Counted from the stretch's first letter, positions 8,364 to 17,026 are shown. The stretch is 64,000 bases of DNA from Lentzea alba (GCF_011067745.1 NZ_JAAMPJ010000002.1:1-64000); one strand, 5' to 3'. The notes: generated by a model from the letters alone, not told the origin. Numbers and translations: made by a program.

Positions 8364-9560
8364 CTAGCCGCGCGACTGGTAGTCGCGGAGCAGGCCGCGG
8401 GAGATGATCGTCTTCTGGATCTCCGACGTGCCCTCGCCGATCAGCAGGAACGGGGCCTCGCGCATCAGGCGCTCGATCTCGTACTCCTTGGAGTAGCCGT
8501 AGCCGCCGTGGATGCGGAACGACTCCTGCGTGACCTCGGCGCAGTACTCGGACGCGATGAGCTTGGCCATGCCCGCCTCGACGTCGTTGCGCTGGCCCGA
8601 GTCCTTCAACCGGGCGGCGTTGACCATCATCAGGTGCGCCGCCTCGACCTTGGTGGCCATCTCGGCGAGCTTGAAGGCGATGGCCTGGTGCTCGGCGATG
8701 GCCTTGCCGAAGGTCCTGCGCTGCTGCGAGTACTCGATCGCGAGCTCGAAGGCGCGGATCGCGATGCCGCACGCGCGGGCCGCCACGTTGACCCGGCCCA
8801 CCTCGACGCCGTCCATCATGTGCCGGAAGCCCTGGCCCGTGACGCCGCCGAGCACCTGGTCGGCGGCGATCTCGAAGCCGTCGAACACCATCTCGGTGGT
8901 GTCGACGCCCTTGTAGCCCATCTTGTCGATCTTGCCGGGGATCGTGAGGCCCGGCAGGACCTCGCCGTAGCCCTCGGGCTTCTCGACCAGGAACGTCGTG
9001 AGGTTCTGGTGCGGCTTGTCGGCACCCTCGTCGGTCTTGACCAGCACCGCGGTCAGGTTCGACGTGCCACCGTTGGTCAGCCACATCTTCTGGCCGTTGA
9101 TCACGTAACCCGAGTCCGACTTGGCGGCCCTCGTGCGGATCGCCGCCACGTCGGAGCCCAGTTCTGGCTCGGACATGGAGAACGATCCGCGCACCTCGCC
9201 GGCGGCCATGCGCGGCAGGTACTTCTCCTTCTGCTCGGGCGTCCCGTGCTGCTTGAGCATGTGCGCCACGATGAAGTGCGTGTTGATGACCCCGGAGACG
9301 CTCATCCAGCCGCGTGCGATCTGCTCGACGACCAGTGCATAGGTCAGCAGGGACTCGCCGAGGCCGCCGTACTCCTCCGGGATCGTCAGGCCGAAGAGGC
9401 CCATTTCCTTCATGCCCTCGACGATGTCGGCGGGGTACGTGTCGCCGTGCTCCAGCGTCTGGGCGTGCGGAATGATTTCCTTGTCCACGAACGTGCGAAC
9501 GGTCGCGAGGATTTCTTCCTGGATGTCCGTGAGACCCGCGGTCTGGGCGAGGCGCGCCAT
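8364..9560 (-). CDS. Acyl-CoA dehydrogenase
   Basis: A 398-residue FAD enzyme that introduces an alpha-beta double bond into an acyl-CoA and passes electrons to ETF. The family signatures are clear: an SMSEPELGSDVAAI motif in the middle domain, a NVAARACGIAIRAFELA helix, and the catalytic-base region IGEGTSEIQ near the C-terminus with its Glu. ATG at 9560 has a GGAAGGGA ribosome site; the longer frame does not. The nearby malyl-CoA-lyase-like gene on the same strand, with only two small genes between, suggests a branched C4-C5 acyl-CoA route such as the ethylmalonyl-CoA pathway, but the substrate is not fixed by sequence. Confidence 0.88.
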   Translation of the reverse strand: MARLAQTAGLTDIQEEILATVRTFVDKEIIPHAQTLEHGDTYPADIVEGMKEMGLFGLTIPEEYGGLGESLLTYALVVEQIARGWMSVSGVINTHFIVAHMLKQHGTPEQKEKYLPRMAAGEVRGSFSMSEPELGSDVAAIRTRAAKSDSGYVINGQKMWLTNGGTSNLTAVLVKTDEGADKPHQNLTTFLVEKPEGYGEVLPGLTIPGKIDKMGYKGVDTTEMVFDGFEIAADQVLGGVTGQGFRHMMDGVEVGRVNVAARACGIAIRAFELAIEYSQQRRTFGKAIAEHQAIAFKLAEMATKVEAAHLMMVNAARLKDSGQRNDVEAGMAKLIASEYCAEVTQESFRIHGGYGYSKEYEIERLMREAPFLLIGEGTSEIQKTIISRGLLRDYQSRG

Positions 9561-9762
9561 CGCACTTCCCTTCCAAAACAAGAGTTACCGGCGAGTATGG
9601 ACCGGTTAACGCTCGTTTGCGACAGCGGTGTGCTCTCCGCAACACAGCTGCGTCAGCTGTACCGAAACAGCATCCCTGACTGGCGGAATCGCGCACCCGC
9701 ACGCGACGAACTCGCCGGGCGGACCTTAAGATCCCGGCTCACCACATCTAGGGGGACCAGCG

Positions 9763-10137
9763 ATGACCTACGACCCGTACAGCCCGAAGCAGCCGGGTGA
9801 TCCGTACGGCCAGCAACAGCCCTACGGCCAGCCTGGCCCGTACGGCCAGCAGCCCATGTACGGCTACGGATACCCGCCACCGCCGAAGTCGCAGACGAAC
9901 GCGATTCTGGCGCTCGTGCTGTCACTCGTGGGCTTCGCGACCTGTGGCGTGACGGCGATCGTCGGCGTCATCTTCGGGCACATCGCGATGGGGAAGATCA
10001 AGCGCGGCGAGGAAGAGGGCCACGGCATGGCGCTCGCCGGCATCATCATCGGCTACGTGGTCATCGTCGGCTGGCTGCTGGTCGTCGCGTTGTACATCGT
10101 CGCGATCGTCGCGGCCGTCAACGGGGGCTATCGCTGA
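9763..10137 (+). CDS. DUF4190 small membrane protein with Tyr/Gln/Pro-rich N-terminus
   Basis: A 124-residue protein. The first 45 residues are a disordered repeat of YGQQ/YGQPGP units ending in a run of Pro. Two hydrophobic segments (about 50-72 and 92-115) flank a Gly/Lys loop with HIAMGKIKRG, the characteristic DUF4190 arrangement. It is the only plus-strand gene between 1 and 11.5 kb. Such proteins are common in actinomycetes and are thought to be membrane-associated; no function is established. Confidence 0.75.
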   Translation: MTYDPYSPKQPGDPYGQQQPYGQPGPYGQQPMYGYGYPPPPKSQTNAILALVLSLVGFATCGVTAIVGVIFGHIAMGKIKRGEEEGHGMALAGIIIGYVVIVGWLLVVALYIVAIVAAVNGGYR

Positions 10138-10151
10138 CCTGACCGGGGAAC

Positions 10152-10328
10152 TCAGCCCGCGAGGGCGATCTCCAGAGCGCCACCGCAGTGGCGGCAGACG
10201 TCGGCGAACACGTGGACGTCGGCATCGCATCCCGGGCAGCTGCGAATGCTGCGCTCGAGCAGGTCGTCTTCACGGCGCTTGAAGAGCCGCAACCGTCTGC
10301 TCGCCTTGCCGTTACTCGAATGTGACAT
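10152..10328 (-). CDS. Small zinc-ribbon protein
   Basis: A 58-residue basic protein with a Lys/Arg-rich N-terminus (ASRRLRLFKRRE) and two Cys-x-x-Cys knuckles, CPGC and CRHC, twelve residues apart, typical of a zinc ribbon. The ATG at 10328 is chosen over an upstream frame because it starts the basic region. It converges on the DUF4190 gene with a 14-bp gap. The function is unknown; nucleic-acid or partner-protein binding would fit. Confidence 0.5.
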   Translation of the reverse strand: MSHSSNGKASRRLRLFKRREDDLLERSIRSCPGCDADVHVFADVCRHCGGALEIALAG

Positions 10329-10369
10329 GCCAAGAGCATGCCCCCACACCGGGGCAAGATCGCAAACTT

Positions 10370-10471
10370 CGGTGACGGATTGTGCGTCACCTCACCCTTT
10401 TTGAATGCAACCTGTGACGGTCGAACACGTCCAGTAACATTTGGGGTGAAGTAGCGCACAATCCGTAACGG
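10370..10471. repeat. About 100-nt element with 28-bp imperfect terminal inverted repeats
   Basis: The left arm (10370-10397) and the reverse complement of the right arm (10444-10471) share about 23 of 28 positions, including an uninterrupted CGGATTGTGCG core. The interior of roughly 45 bp has no reading frame. It sits between the lyase stop (10475) and the zinc-ribbon start. It could be a miniature inverted-repeat element, a pair of regulator sites, or a very long stem-loop terminator. Confidence 0.55.
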
Positions 10472-10474
10472 ACC

Positions 10475-11434
10475 TCAGTCCTCCGGCGGCGTCCACACGT
10501 TCGCGCGCGACATGCCCGCGGCACGGCCCTTGCCGGAGATCACCAACGCCATCTTGCGCGACGCCTCGTCGATCATCTCGTCGCCGAGCATCACCGCACC
10601 GCGCTTGCCGCCGGCCTCCGACGTGTAGAACTCGTACGCGTCGAGGATGTTCTCGGCGTGGTCGTAGTCGTCCTGCTTCGGACTGAAGACCTCGTTGGCC
10701 GCGTCGATCTGGCCGGGGTGCAGCACCCACTTGCCGTCGAAGCCCAGCGCCGCGGACCGACCGGCCACGCGCTGGTAGCCCTCGACGTCGCGAATCTGCA
10801 GGTAGGGGCCGTCGATGGCCTGCTTGTCGTGAGCCCGCGCGGCCATCAGAATCCGCATCAGGATGTAGTGGTAGGCGTCACCCACGTCGTAGCCGGGCGG
10901 CTGCTCGCCGACGACCAGCGACTTCATGTTGATCGACGCCATGAAGTCCGCCGGGCCGAAGATGATCGTCTCGACGCGCGGGGACGCGGTGGCGATCGCG
11001 TTGACGTTGTTCAGGCCCAGGGCGTTCTCGATCTGCGCCTCGATGCCGATCTTGCCGACCTCGTAGCCCATCGTCTTCTCGATCTGGGTGATCAGGAAGT
11101 CGAGCGCGACGACCTGCTCGGCCGTCTGGACCTTCGGCAGCATGATGCAGTCGAGGTTCGCACCGGCGCCCTCGACGACCTCGATGACGTCGCGGTAGGT
11201 CCACTCCGTCGTCCAGTCGTTGACGCGGACGACGCGGGCCTTGTCGCCCCAGCCACCCTCGTTCAACGAGGCGACGATGGTCTTGCGGGCGTCCGGCTTG
11301 GCCAGCGGCGCACAGGCGTCCTCCAGGTCCAGGAACACCTGGTCCGCCGGCAGCGTGCGCGCCTTGTCGATCATCTTCTGGCTCGAGCCGGGGACCGCCA
11401 GACACGAGCGACGGGGACGCTGCTGGTCGACCAC
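10475..11434 (-). CDS. HpcH/HpaI-family CoA-ester lyase (malyl-CoA / methylmalyl-CoA lyase-like)
   Basis: A 319-residue TIM-barrel enzyme of the citrate-lyase-beta family. It shows RRSCLAVPGSS at the start, the magnesium-binding acidic motif FLDLEDACAP, IEAQIENALGLNNVN with the metal-binding Glu, and GFDGKWVLHPGQID near the end. The whole layout is that of L-malyl-CoA/beta-methylmalyl-CoA lyases (about 320 residues) rather than the shorter CitE proteins. GTG start with AGGAGG upstream. Proximity to an acyl-CoA dehydrogenase suggests acetate or branched-chain acyl-CoA assimilation. A citramalyl-CoA lyase role is an alternative. Confidence 0.82.
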   Translation of the reverse strand: MVDQQRPRRSCLAVPGSSQKMIDKARTLPADQVFLDLEDACAPLAKPDARKTIVASLNEGGWGDKARVVRVNDWTTEWTYRDVIEVVEGAGANLDCIMLPKVQTAEQVVALDFLITQIEKTMGYEVGKIGIEAQIENALGLNNVNAIATASPRVETIIFGPADFMASINMKSLVVGEQPPGYDVGDAYHYILMRILMAARAHDKQAIDGPYLQIRDVEGYQRVAGRSAALGFDGKWVLHPGQIDAANEVFSPKQDDYDHAENILDAYEFYTSEAGGKRGAVMLGDEMIDEASRKMALVISGKGRAAGMSRANVWTPPED

Positions 11435-11544
11435 TGGAGTACCTCCTCGTACCGGCCGGTAACTATGTGCGCCACAGTGGCACGCATCATCTCCGGGCGC
11501 ATATTCGCTGAGTCCCGTTTCACAAACCCTGGCAGGCTGAACCG

Positions 11545-11883
11545 GTGGAGATCACTCGAATCCTCGATGCGGCGCTGCGCAAGGCGGCAGCCGTCTGGAT
11601 CACCTCACCCGGCCACGAACCCCGTCTCGTGCACGCGCACTGGCGCGACGACGCGCTGTGGGTCATCACCGGCGGCAGCGAACAGCAGGTGCCGGGCCTC
11701 AGCGACCAGGCCAAGGTCACCGTCACCGTCCGCTCCCCCAGCACGCACTCGCACCTGATCGACGCTCCCGCGACGGCGCACCTCGCTGAACCCGACGAGG
11801 AGACGACGCAGGCCCTCAAGACCGCGCGGCTCAACACCAAGCCGGAGTGGGAAGCGGTGTACCGGCTGGAGTTCAGCGCATGA
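11545..11883 (+). CDS. Small conserved protein, pyridoxamine-oxidase-like fold suspected
   Basis: A 112-residue soluble protein with GTG start. The alternating hydrophobic pattern AAVWITSPGHEPRLVHAHW followed by DDALWVITGG and TVTVRSPSTHSHL is what one expects from a split beta-barrel of the PNPOx-like type, but no FMN-binding residues can be named. Its stop overlaps the next start as ATGA, so it is coupled to the kinase gene. Function unknown. Confidence 0.55.
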   Translation: MEITRILDAALRKAAAVWITSPGHEPRLVHAHWRDDALWVITGGSEQQVPGLSDQAKVTVTVRSPSTHSHLIDAPATAHLAEPDEETTQALKTARLNTKPEWEAVYRLEFSA

Positions 11884-12719
11884 TCACCGTTCCGGAAGGC
11901 TTCGGCCAGGCTCTCGGCGACCGGGCGGACGAGTGGGTGGCCTCGCTGCCGAAGCTCGCCACGAAGGCGTGCTCCCGCTGGCAGCTCACCCCGGCCGGAC
12001 CGCTGCTGAACGGCATGTGCGCCGTCGTGCTCCCGGTGCGCCAGGCCGACGGACACCCGGCGGCACTCAAGATCACCTGGGTCGACGAGGAGACCGAGGA
12101 CGAACCGCTGGCGCTGCGGGCCTACAACGGCGACGGCGCGGTCCGGCTGCTCGACCACGACGAGGAGCTCGGCGCTCTCCTGCTCGAACGCCTCGACCAC
12201 ACGCACTCGCTGGACGACGAGCCGATCGACAAGGCAATCGGGGTGATCTGCGGGCTGTTGCGCCGGCACCGCGATCTGCCCGCGCCCGCGGACATCCGCA
12301 GGTTCCAGGGCGAGCTGCGAGATCACCCGGCGATCCCGCGCGAACTGTTCGCCGCGGCACGTGACGTTGCCGACAACAGGGTCATGGGCACCACGTTGGT
12401 GAACGAGGACCTGCACTACGAGAACGTGCTGCGCGGCGACCGCGAGCCGTGGTTGATGATCGACCCGAAGCCGCTGGCCGGCGACCCCGAGTACAGCGTG
12501 ATTCCGTTGCTGTGGAACAGGTTCGACGAGCTCGACGGCCGCAAGGGCCTGACCGACCGCTTCCTCACGATCTGCGACGCCGCCGAGCTGGACGTGACGA
12601 AGGCACGGGACTGGACGCTGTACCGGGCGGTCGCGAACTGGACCTGGTGTCTGGAAGAGGACTTCGAGGACTTTGCGGCCAACCTCGCCGAGATCGCCGG
12701 GTGGGCGGTCAGGTCCTGA
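11880..12719 (+). CDS. APH(6)/hydroxyurea-type antibiotic phosphotransferase family protein
   Basis: A 279-residue member of the family that includes streptomycin 6-phosphotransferase and hydroxyurea kinases. The nucleotide region ALKITW with a nearby Glu, the catalytic loop NEDLHYENVL and the metal-binding segment MIDPKPLAGDPEY are visible. In the catalytic loop the usual first His of HGDLH is Asn, but the Asp and the later Asn are kept. ATG at 11880 is fixed by the overlap with the upstream gene. Chromosomal copies are common in actinomycetes; actual drug resistance cannot be inferred from sequence. Confidence 0.75.
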   Translation: MITVPEGFGQALGDRADEWVASLPKLATKACSRWQLTPAGPLLNGMCAVVLPVRQADGHPAALKITWVDEETEDEPLALRAYNGDGAVRLLDHDEELGALLLERLDHTHSLDDEPIDKAIGVICGLLRRHRDLPAPADIRRFQGELRDHPAIPRELFAAARDVADNRVMGTTLVNEDLHYENVLRGDREPWLMIDPKPLAGDPEYSVIPLLWNRFDELDGRKGLTDRFLTICDAAELDVTKARDWTLYRAVANWTWCLEEDFEDFAANLAEIAGWAVRS

Positions 12720-12733
12720 TCTAGCCTGGTCAT

Positions 12734-13987
12734 GTGGTGGCTGTGAACCGGGTCTACATCGCTCAGCTGGCCGGACTTCCCGTCTTCGGCCCCGACGGCG
12801 AACCCGTCGGCAAAGCCCGTGACGTCGTGATCAGCCTCCGAATAGACCGGCAGCCACCGCGCGTGCTCGGCATGGTCGTCGAGCTGGTGACGCGCCGGCG
12901 GATCTTCGTGCCGATGCTGCGACTCACCTCGATCGAGCCGAACGCCGTGACGCTCGCGACGGGCTCGGTGAACCTGCGGCCGTTCCACCAGCGCGTCAAC
13001 GAGGTGCTGGTGATCGGCGAGCTGCTCGACGCCAGGATCCAGCTCGAGGACGGCAACACGGCCGTGGTCGTGGACGCCGCGATGGAGCTCACCCGCACCC
13101 GCGACTGGCGGATGGTCCGCGTCGCCGCCCGGCAGCGCACCGGCCGGTTCAGCCCCAAGGGTCCGGTGCAGGTGTTCCAGTGGGAGGACGTCGGCGGCCT
13201 GAGCGTGAACGAGATCGCGGGCCAGCCGCAGGGCGCGCAGCAGTTGGTCGCGGTGTTCGAGGGCATGCGTGCCGCGGACGTCGCGAACGCGTTGCACGAA
13301 CTGCCGCCCAAGCGCCGCTACGAGGTCGCCGACGCGCTCGACGACGAACGGCTCGCGGACGTCATCGAGGAACTGTCCGAAGAGGACCAGAAGGACGTTC
13401 TGGCGCACCTGGACGAAGAACGCGCCGCGGACATCCTGGAAGCGATGAACCCGGACGACGCGGCGGACCTGCTGGCGGAGCTGGCCGAGAACACCAAGGA
13501 CCGGCTGCTGGAACTGATGGAACCCGAGGAGTCCGAACCGGTCCGGCGCCTGCTGGAGTACTCCTTCGACACGGCCGGCGGTCTCATGACCCCGGAGCCG
13601 ATCATCCTCACCCCGGACGCGACGATCGCGGAAGCGTTGGCACGAGTGCGAAATCCCGACCTCACGCCGGCGCTGGCGTCGATGGTCTTCGTGTGCCGCT
13701 CCCCCTCCGCGACCCCGACCGGCCGCTACCTGGGCTGCGTGCACATCCAACGGCTGCTGCGCGAACCGCCGTTCGACCTGGTCGCCGGCGTGCTCGACAC
13801 GGACATGGCGTACCTGTCGCCGAACGCCTCGCTGAGCGACGTGACGCGCTACTTCGCCACCTACAACCTGGTGTGCGCCCCGGTGCTCGACGAGACCGAG
13901 CACCTGCTCGGCGCCGTCACCGTGGACGACGTGCTGGACCACCTGCTGCCGGACAACTGGCGCGAGACGGGACTGAGCCATGCCTGA
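12734..13987 (+). CDS. MgtE-like intracellular protein: PRC-barrel, MgtE-N and CBS domains, no channel domain
   Basis: A 417-residue soluble protein. The N-terminal 170 residues contain a PRC-barrel-like stretch (LPVFGPDGEPVGKARDVV). Residues about 180-290 are the MgtE N helical superhelix with repeated ALDDERLADVIEEL, HLDEERAADILEAM and MNPDDAADLLAEL. Two CBS modules follow to the end. The membrane pore of true MgtE magnesium channels is missing, so this is a sensor or regulatory relative. GTG start (a second GTG follows immediately). It overlaps the DUF1003 gene by 8 nt, the arrangement also seen at Rv1232c/Rv1231c in M. tuberculosis. Confidence 0.8.
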   Translation: MVAVNRVYIAQLAGLPVFGPDGEPVGKARDVVISLRIDRQPPRVLGMVVELVTRRRIFVPMLRLTSIEPNAVTLATGSVNLRPFHQRVNEVLVIGELLDARIQLEDGNTAVVVDAAMELTRTRDWRMVRVAARQRTGRFSPKGPVQVFQWEDVGGLSVNEIAGQPQGAQQLVAVFEGMRAADVANALHELPPKRRYEVADALDDERLADVIEELSEEDQKDVLAHLDEERAADILEAMNPDDAADLLAELAENTKDRLLELMEPEESEPVRRLLEYSFDTAGGLMTPEPIILTPDATIAEALARVRNPDLTPALASMVFVCRSPSATPTGRYLGCVHIQRLLREPPFDLVAGVLDTDMAYLSPNASLSDVTRYFATYNLVCAPVLDETEHLLGAVTVDDVLDHLLPDNWRETGLSHA

Positions 13988-14465
13988 ACTGCTGCCCAGG
14001 CGCAGACTCGACCAGCCGCGCGAGCCGCGCGGCCTGCGCTTCTCGATCGACCCCGACGCGTTCGGTCAGTTCTCCGAACGGCTCGCGCGGTTCCTCGGCA
14101 CCGGCAAGTTCCTGTTCTGGCAGACGATGATCGTCATCGCGTGGATCACGGTGAACCTCGTCGCGGTGTCGCTGCGCTGGGACCCGTACCCGTTCATCCT
14201 GCTGAACCTGGCGTTCTCGACCCAGGCCGCCTACGCCGCGCCGCTGATCCTGCTCGCGCAGAACCGGCAGGACGACCGGGACCGGGTGTCGCTGGAGGAG
14301 GACCGGGCGCGGGCCGCGCAGACGAAGGCGGACACCGAGTTCCTGGCCAGGGAGCTGGCGGCGCTGCGGCTGGCCGTGGGTGAGGTGGCGACGCGCGACT
14401 TCATCCGGGGTGAGCTGGAGAAGCTGGTGAAGGAGCAGAACAACCAGAGGAAAGTCCGGCCGTGA
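13980..14465 (+). CDS. DUF1003 membrane protein
   Basis: A 161-residue protein with a basic N-terminus, two membrane segments (FLFWQTMIVIAWITVNLVAV and a second over the PFILLNLAFSTQAAYAAPLI region) and a long charged C-terminal coiled-coil-like helix (about residues 95-155). The central W-x7-WITVN ... PYPFILLN pattern is diagnostic of DUF1003. It starts inside the MgtE-like gene and is probably translated with it, so the two proteins may form a membrane magnesium- or stress-sensing unit. That pairing is inference from conserved order. Confidence 0.8.
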   Translation: MPELLPRRRLDQPREPRGLRFSIDPDAFGQFSERLARFLGTGKFLFWQTMIVIAWITVNLVAVSLRWDPYPFILLNLAFSTQAAYAAPLILLAQNRQDDRDRVSLEEDRARAAQTKADTEFLARELAALRLAVGEVATRDFIRGELEKLVKEQNNQRKVRP

Positions 14466-14471
14466 GCCGAA

Positions 14472-14870
14472 TCACCCGTTGATCTGTCCATTCGCGACCA
14501 GGTCTGCCAGAACCTCGTGGATCGCGGGCGCCGTCTCGGCGTGCTCGCGGTACTCGTCGTGCGTCACATAAGTGAGTTCGGCGATCTCGCCCATGGGCCG
14601 CGGCGTGCCCAGAAGCCGTGCCGTGAAACAGGTCATGTCGACCATCGCGCCTTCACCCTCGCCGTACGCCGGGGCGACGTAGCGCTTGAGGACCGCGGGA
14701 TGAGTGAGCCCGATCCCGAGCTCCTCCCGGACCTCCCTGCGCAGAGCGTCCTCAGGGGACTCTCCCGCCTCGATCTTGCCGCCGGGAAGGTAGAAGGCCT
14801 TCTTGTTGCGTGAGCGCGCAACGAGGAGGCGGCCAGCCTCGACGTGCACAAGTCCCACCACGGTGATCAC
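14472..14870 (-). CDS. NUDIX hydrolase (MutT-like)
   Basis: A 132-residue NUDIX protein. The Nudix box is complete: G-x5-E-x7-R-E-x2-E-E-x-G, seen as GGKIEAGE followed by REVREELGIG around residues 31-53. Such enzymes cleave nucleoside diphosphate derivatives. The start is a GTG whose last bases form the stop of the upstream MarR gene (GTGA), so the enzyme is coupled to the regulator. It converges on the DUF1003 gene with a 6-bp gap. The exact substrate is unknown. Confidence 0.82.
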   Translation of the reverse strand: MITVVGLVHVEAGRLLVARSRNKKAFYLPGGKIEAGESPEDALRREVREELGIGLTHPAVLKRYVAPAYGEGEGAMVDMTCFTARLLGTPRPMGEIAELTYVTHDEYREHAETAPAIHEVLADLVANGQING

Positions 14871-15334
14871 GGAAAGATGTCGTCCGCTGCCAAGCGATCA
14901 CACGTGCGGCCGAAGGCTTCGAGCTCACCTGGCCCGAAGCTCTCCCCGAAGTGCTCCGCGACACCCGCGAGGTGTGTCGCGGACGCGCTGCGGAGACGTT
15001 CTGCCCCGAGCGGTGTGAGCACGGCCACGATGCCGCGTCCATCACCGTCGGCGCGTTCCCGCCCGACCAGACCGGCGCGTTCCAGGCGGTCCACCAGGCG
15101 GGTCACGCCAGAGCGGGACAGCAGGACGGCATCGGCGAGTTCGGTCATGCGCATGCGCATGGAAGGCGTCTCGGCCAGTTGGACCAGCACGTCGTACGCC
15201 GCGAGCGATAGGCGCTGCTCAGCAATCAGTTCGGCCTCGAGGACCCTCGTGATCCGTGCATGCGCGCGGAGGAACGATCGCCACACCCCTAGCTCGACAC
15301 GGGTGGGCAACCGGGAACTACCCGATTCCGGCAC
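14867..15334 (-). CDS. MarR-family transcriptional regulator
   Basis: A 155-residue winged-helix dimer-type regulator. The DNA-recognition region reads LADAVLLSRSGVTRLVDRLE around residue 66-85, followed by the wing GLVGRERADGDGRG, both standard for MarR. N- and C-terminal helices would form the dimer interface. It is the first gene of a two-gene unit with the NUDIX hydrolase and probably controls itself, as is usual in the family; the ligand is unknown. Confidence 0.85.
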   Translation of the reverse strand: MPESGSSRLPTRVELGVWRSFLRAHARITRVLEAELIAEQRLSLAAYDVLVQLAETPSMRMRMTELADAVLLSRSGVTRLVDRLERAGLVGRERADGDGRGIVAVLTPLGAERLRSASATHLAGVAEHFGESFGPGELEAFGRTCDRLAADDIFP

Positions 15335-15437
15335 GGACGTCGATGTTACGGACAGCTCCGACCCGGCTACGACCTGGGCCTGTCGTCAAAAGTGACCAGC
15401 CGGTAGGACAGGCCTGAACCGGACGTAGCATGGCTGG

Positions 15438-16583
15438 GTGACCACCACGCAGCCCCTCCCCACCGTCGAGGACGTCCGCAAGGCGCTCGCCGGTGTGCAG
15501 GACCCCGAGATCCGGCGCCCGATCACCGAGATCGGCATGGTCAAGGACGTCGAGGTGGGCTCCGACGGTGCCGTGGTCGTCGGGGTGTTCCTGACGGTCG
15601 CCGGGTGCCCGATGCGCGACAAGATCACCAAGGACGTGACCGAGGCGGTCCAGGCCCTGGACGGCGTCTCGTCGGTCCGGGTGGACCTCGACGTGATGAG
15701 CGACGCTCAGCGCACCGAGCTGCGCAAGACCCTGCGCGGCGGCGCCGAGGAGCCGGTCATCCCCTTCGCCCAGCCGGGCTCGCTGACGCGCGTGTACTGC
15801 GTCGCGTCCGGCAAGGGCGGCGTCGGCAAGTCGTCGGTGACCGTGAACCTCGCCGTGGCGATGGCCGCGCGCGGCCTGTCCGTCGGCATCGTCGACGCCG
15901 ACATCTACGGCCACTCGATCCCGCGCATGCTGGGCGCCGACGGCCGTCCCACCCAGGTCGAGAAGATGATCATGCCGCCGTCCGCGCACGGCGTGAAGGT
16001 GATCTCGATCGGCATGTTCACGCCGGGCAACACGCCGGTCGTGTGGCGCGGCCCGATGCTGCACCGCGCGCTGCAGCAGTTCCTCGCGGACGTGTTCTGG
16101 GGCGACCTGGACATGCTGCTGCTCGACCTGCCGCCCGGCACCGGCGACGTCGCGATCTCGGTGGCCCAGCTGGTGCCGAACGCCGAGATCCTGGTCGTCA
16201 CCACGCCGCAGCAGGCCGCCGCCGAGGTGGCGGAGCGGGCCGGGTCGATCGCGCTGCAGACGCGGCAGCGGGTCGCGGGCGTGATCGAGAACATGTCGTG
16301 GATGGAGATGCCCGACGGCTCGCGCATGGAGGTCTTCGGTTCCGGTGGCGGTGCGGCCGTCGCGGAGTCGCTCTCCAAGACCATCGGCTCCGAGGTGCCG
16401 CTGCTCGGCCAGGTGCCGCTGGACCCGCGCCTGCGGGAGAACGGCGACTCGGGCACGCCGATCGTGCAGGCCGTGCCGGACTCGGCGGCGGCCAAGGTGC
16501 TCACCGAGGTGGCGACGAAGCTGTCCGTCCGCTCCCGCGGCCTGGCGGGTCGCTTGCTGAACGTCTCCCCCGCCGGCCGCTAG
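15438..16583 (+). CDS. mrp: Mrp/ApbC-type iron-sulfur cluster carrier P-loop ATPase
   Basis: A 381-residue protein with an N-terminal MIP18/DUF59 domain (about 8-90, with AGCPMRDKI) and a Mrp/NBP35 ATPase domain whose deviant Walker A GKGGVGKSS is at 125-133. The motifs DADIYGHSIPRMLG and LLLDLPPGTGD are typical. These proteins carry Fe-S clusters to target enzymes. The CxxC pair that many Mrp proteins have after ENMS is replaced by ENMSWMEMPDG, as in other actinobacterial members. GTG start. Its 3' end overlaps the convergent gene by 4 bp. Confidence 0.9.
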   Translation: MTTTQPLPTVEDVRKALAGVQDPEIRRPITEIGMVKDVEVGSDGAVVVGVFLTVAGCPMRDKITKDVTEAVQALDGVSSVRVDLDVMSDAQRTELRKTLRGGAEEPVIPFAQPGSLTRVYCVASGKGGVGKSSVTVNLAVAMAARGLSVGIVDADIYGHSIPRMLGADGRPTQVEKMIMPPSAHGVKVISIGMFTPGNTPVVWRGPMLHRALQQFLADVFWGDLDMLLLDLPPGTGDVAISVAQLVPNAEILVVTTPQQAAAEVAERAGSIALQTRQRVAGVIENMSWMEMPDGSRMEVFGSGGGAAVAESLSKTIGSEVPLLGQVPLDPRLRENGDSGTPIVQAVPDSAAAKVLTEVATKLSVRSRGLAGRLLNVSPAGR

Positions 16584-17023
16584 ACGGAGCGCGCGATGAG
16601 GGCGCGCTCCATCTCGGCCTGCCACTCGGCCTCGGTCAGCGGTGGCGGCTCCTCGGCTTGCACGAACCCCTGCTGAGCACCTACTTCGTCGAGCAGCCGG
16701 ACCAGCCACCGCTCGGCCAGCCCTGCCGCGGCGTCCTGGTCTGGTTCCAGGTCGATCGACACTCCCAGGACGATGCCCGCGTCCCGGGGAAACGCGACGA
16801 TCACGAAGTCCAGCTCGGGATCGCGAACTCCGCTGGTTGCCGAGGCGTACAACGTCTCGCCGGACGGGGAGCCGGCAAGGCCGGCTTGCAGGATCTCGGA
16901 GGCGTTGTCTGAGAGCCATGCGTGCGACTCCCGCCAGTTCGCCACGTGCGCTTCGAGGAAGCTCTGCACGTCAAGGCGGTCCAGGCGCGGCAGCCGCACG
17001 TAGACGTCGAGGCAAGGCGCCAC
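16580..17023 (-). CDS. Conserved hypothetical protein
   Basis: A 147-residue acidic soluble protein with no signal peptide or membrane segment. It starts with a GTG 3 bp after the tatB stop, so it is probably co-transcribed with tatB. The middle has a Gly-Val-Ser-Ile-Asp beta-strand segment (GIVLGVSIDLEP) followed by a helix and a Pro-rich linker (EEPPPLTEAEW). I do not recognise the family. Confidence 0.55.
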   Translation of the reverse strand: MAPCLDVYVRLPRLDRLDVQSFLEAHVANWRESHAWLSDNASEILQAGLAGSPSGETLYASATSGVRDPELDFVIVAFPRDAGIVLGVSIDLEPDQDAAAGLAERWLVRLLDEVGAQQGFVQAEEPPPLTEAEWQAEMERALIARSV

Positions 17024-17026
17024 CCG

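Noticed and set aside
11880..12719. Calling the APH-type gene an acquired resistance gene
   Set aside because: It sits in a conserved chromosomal unit, has host-like codon use and an altered catalytic His, so resistance is not supported.
12416..13981. A 521-codon minus-strand frame antisense to the MgtE-like gene
   Set aside because: Composition (His, Val, Arg, Asp runs) is that of an antisense shadow; the plus strand has recognisable domains.
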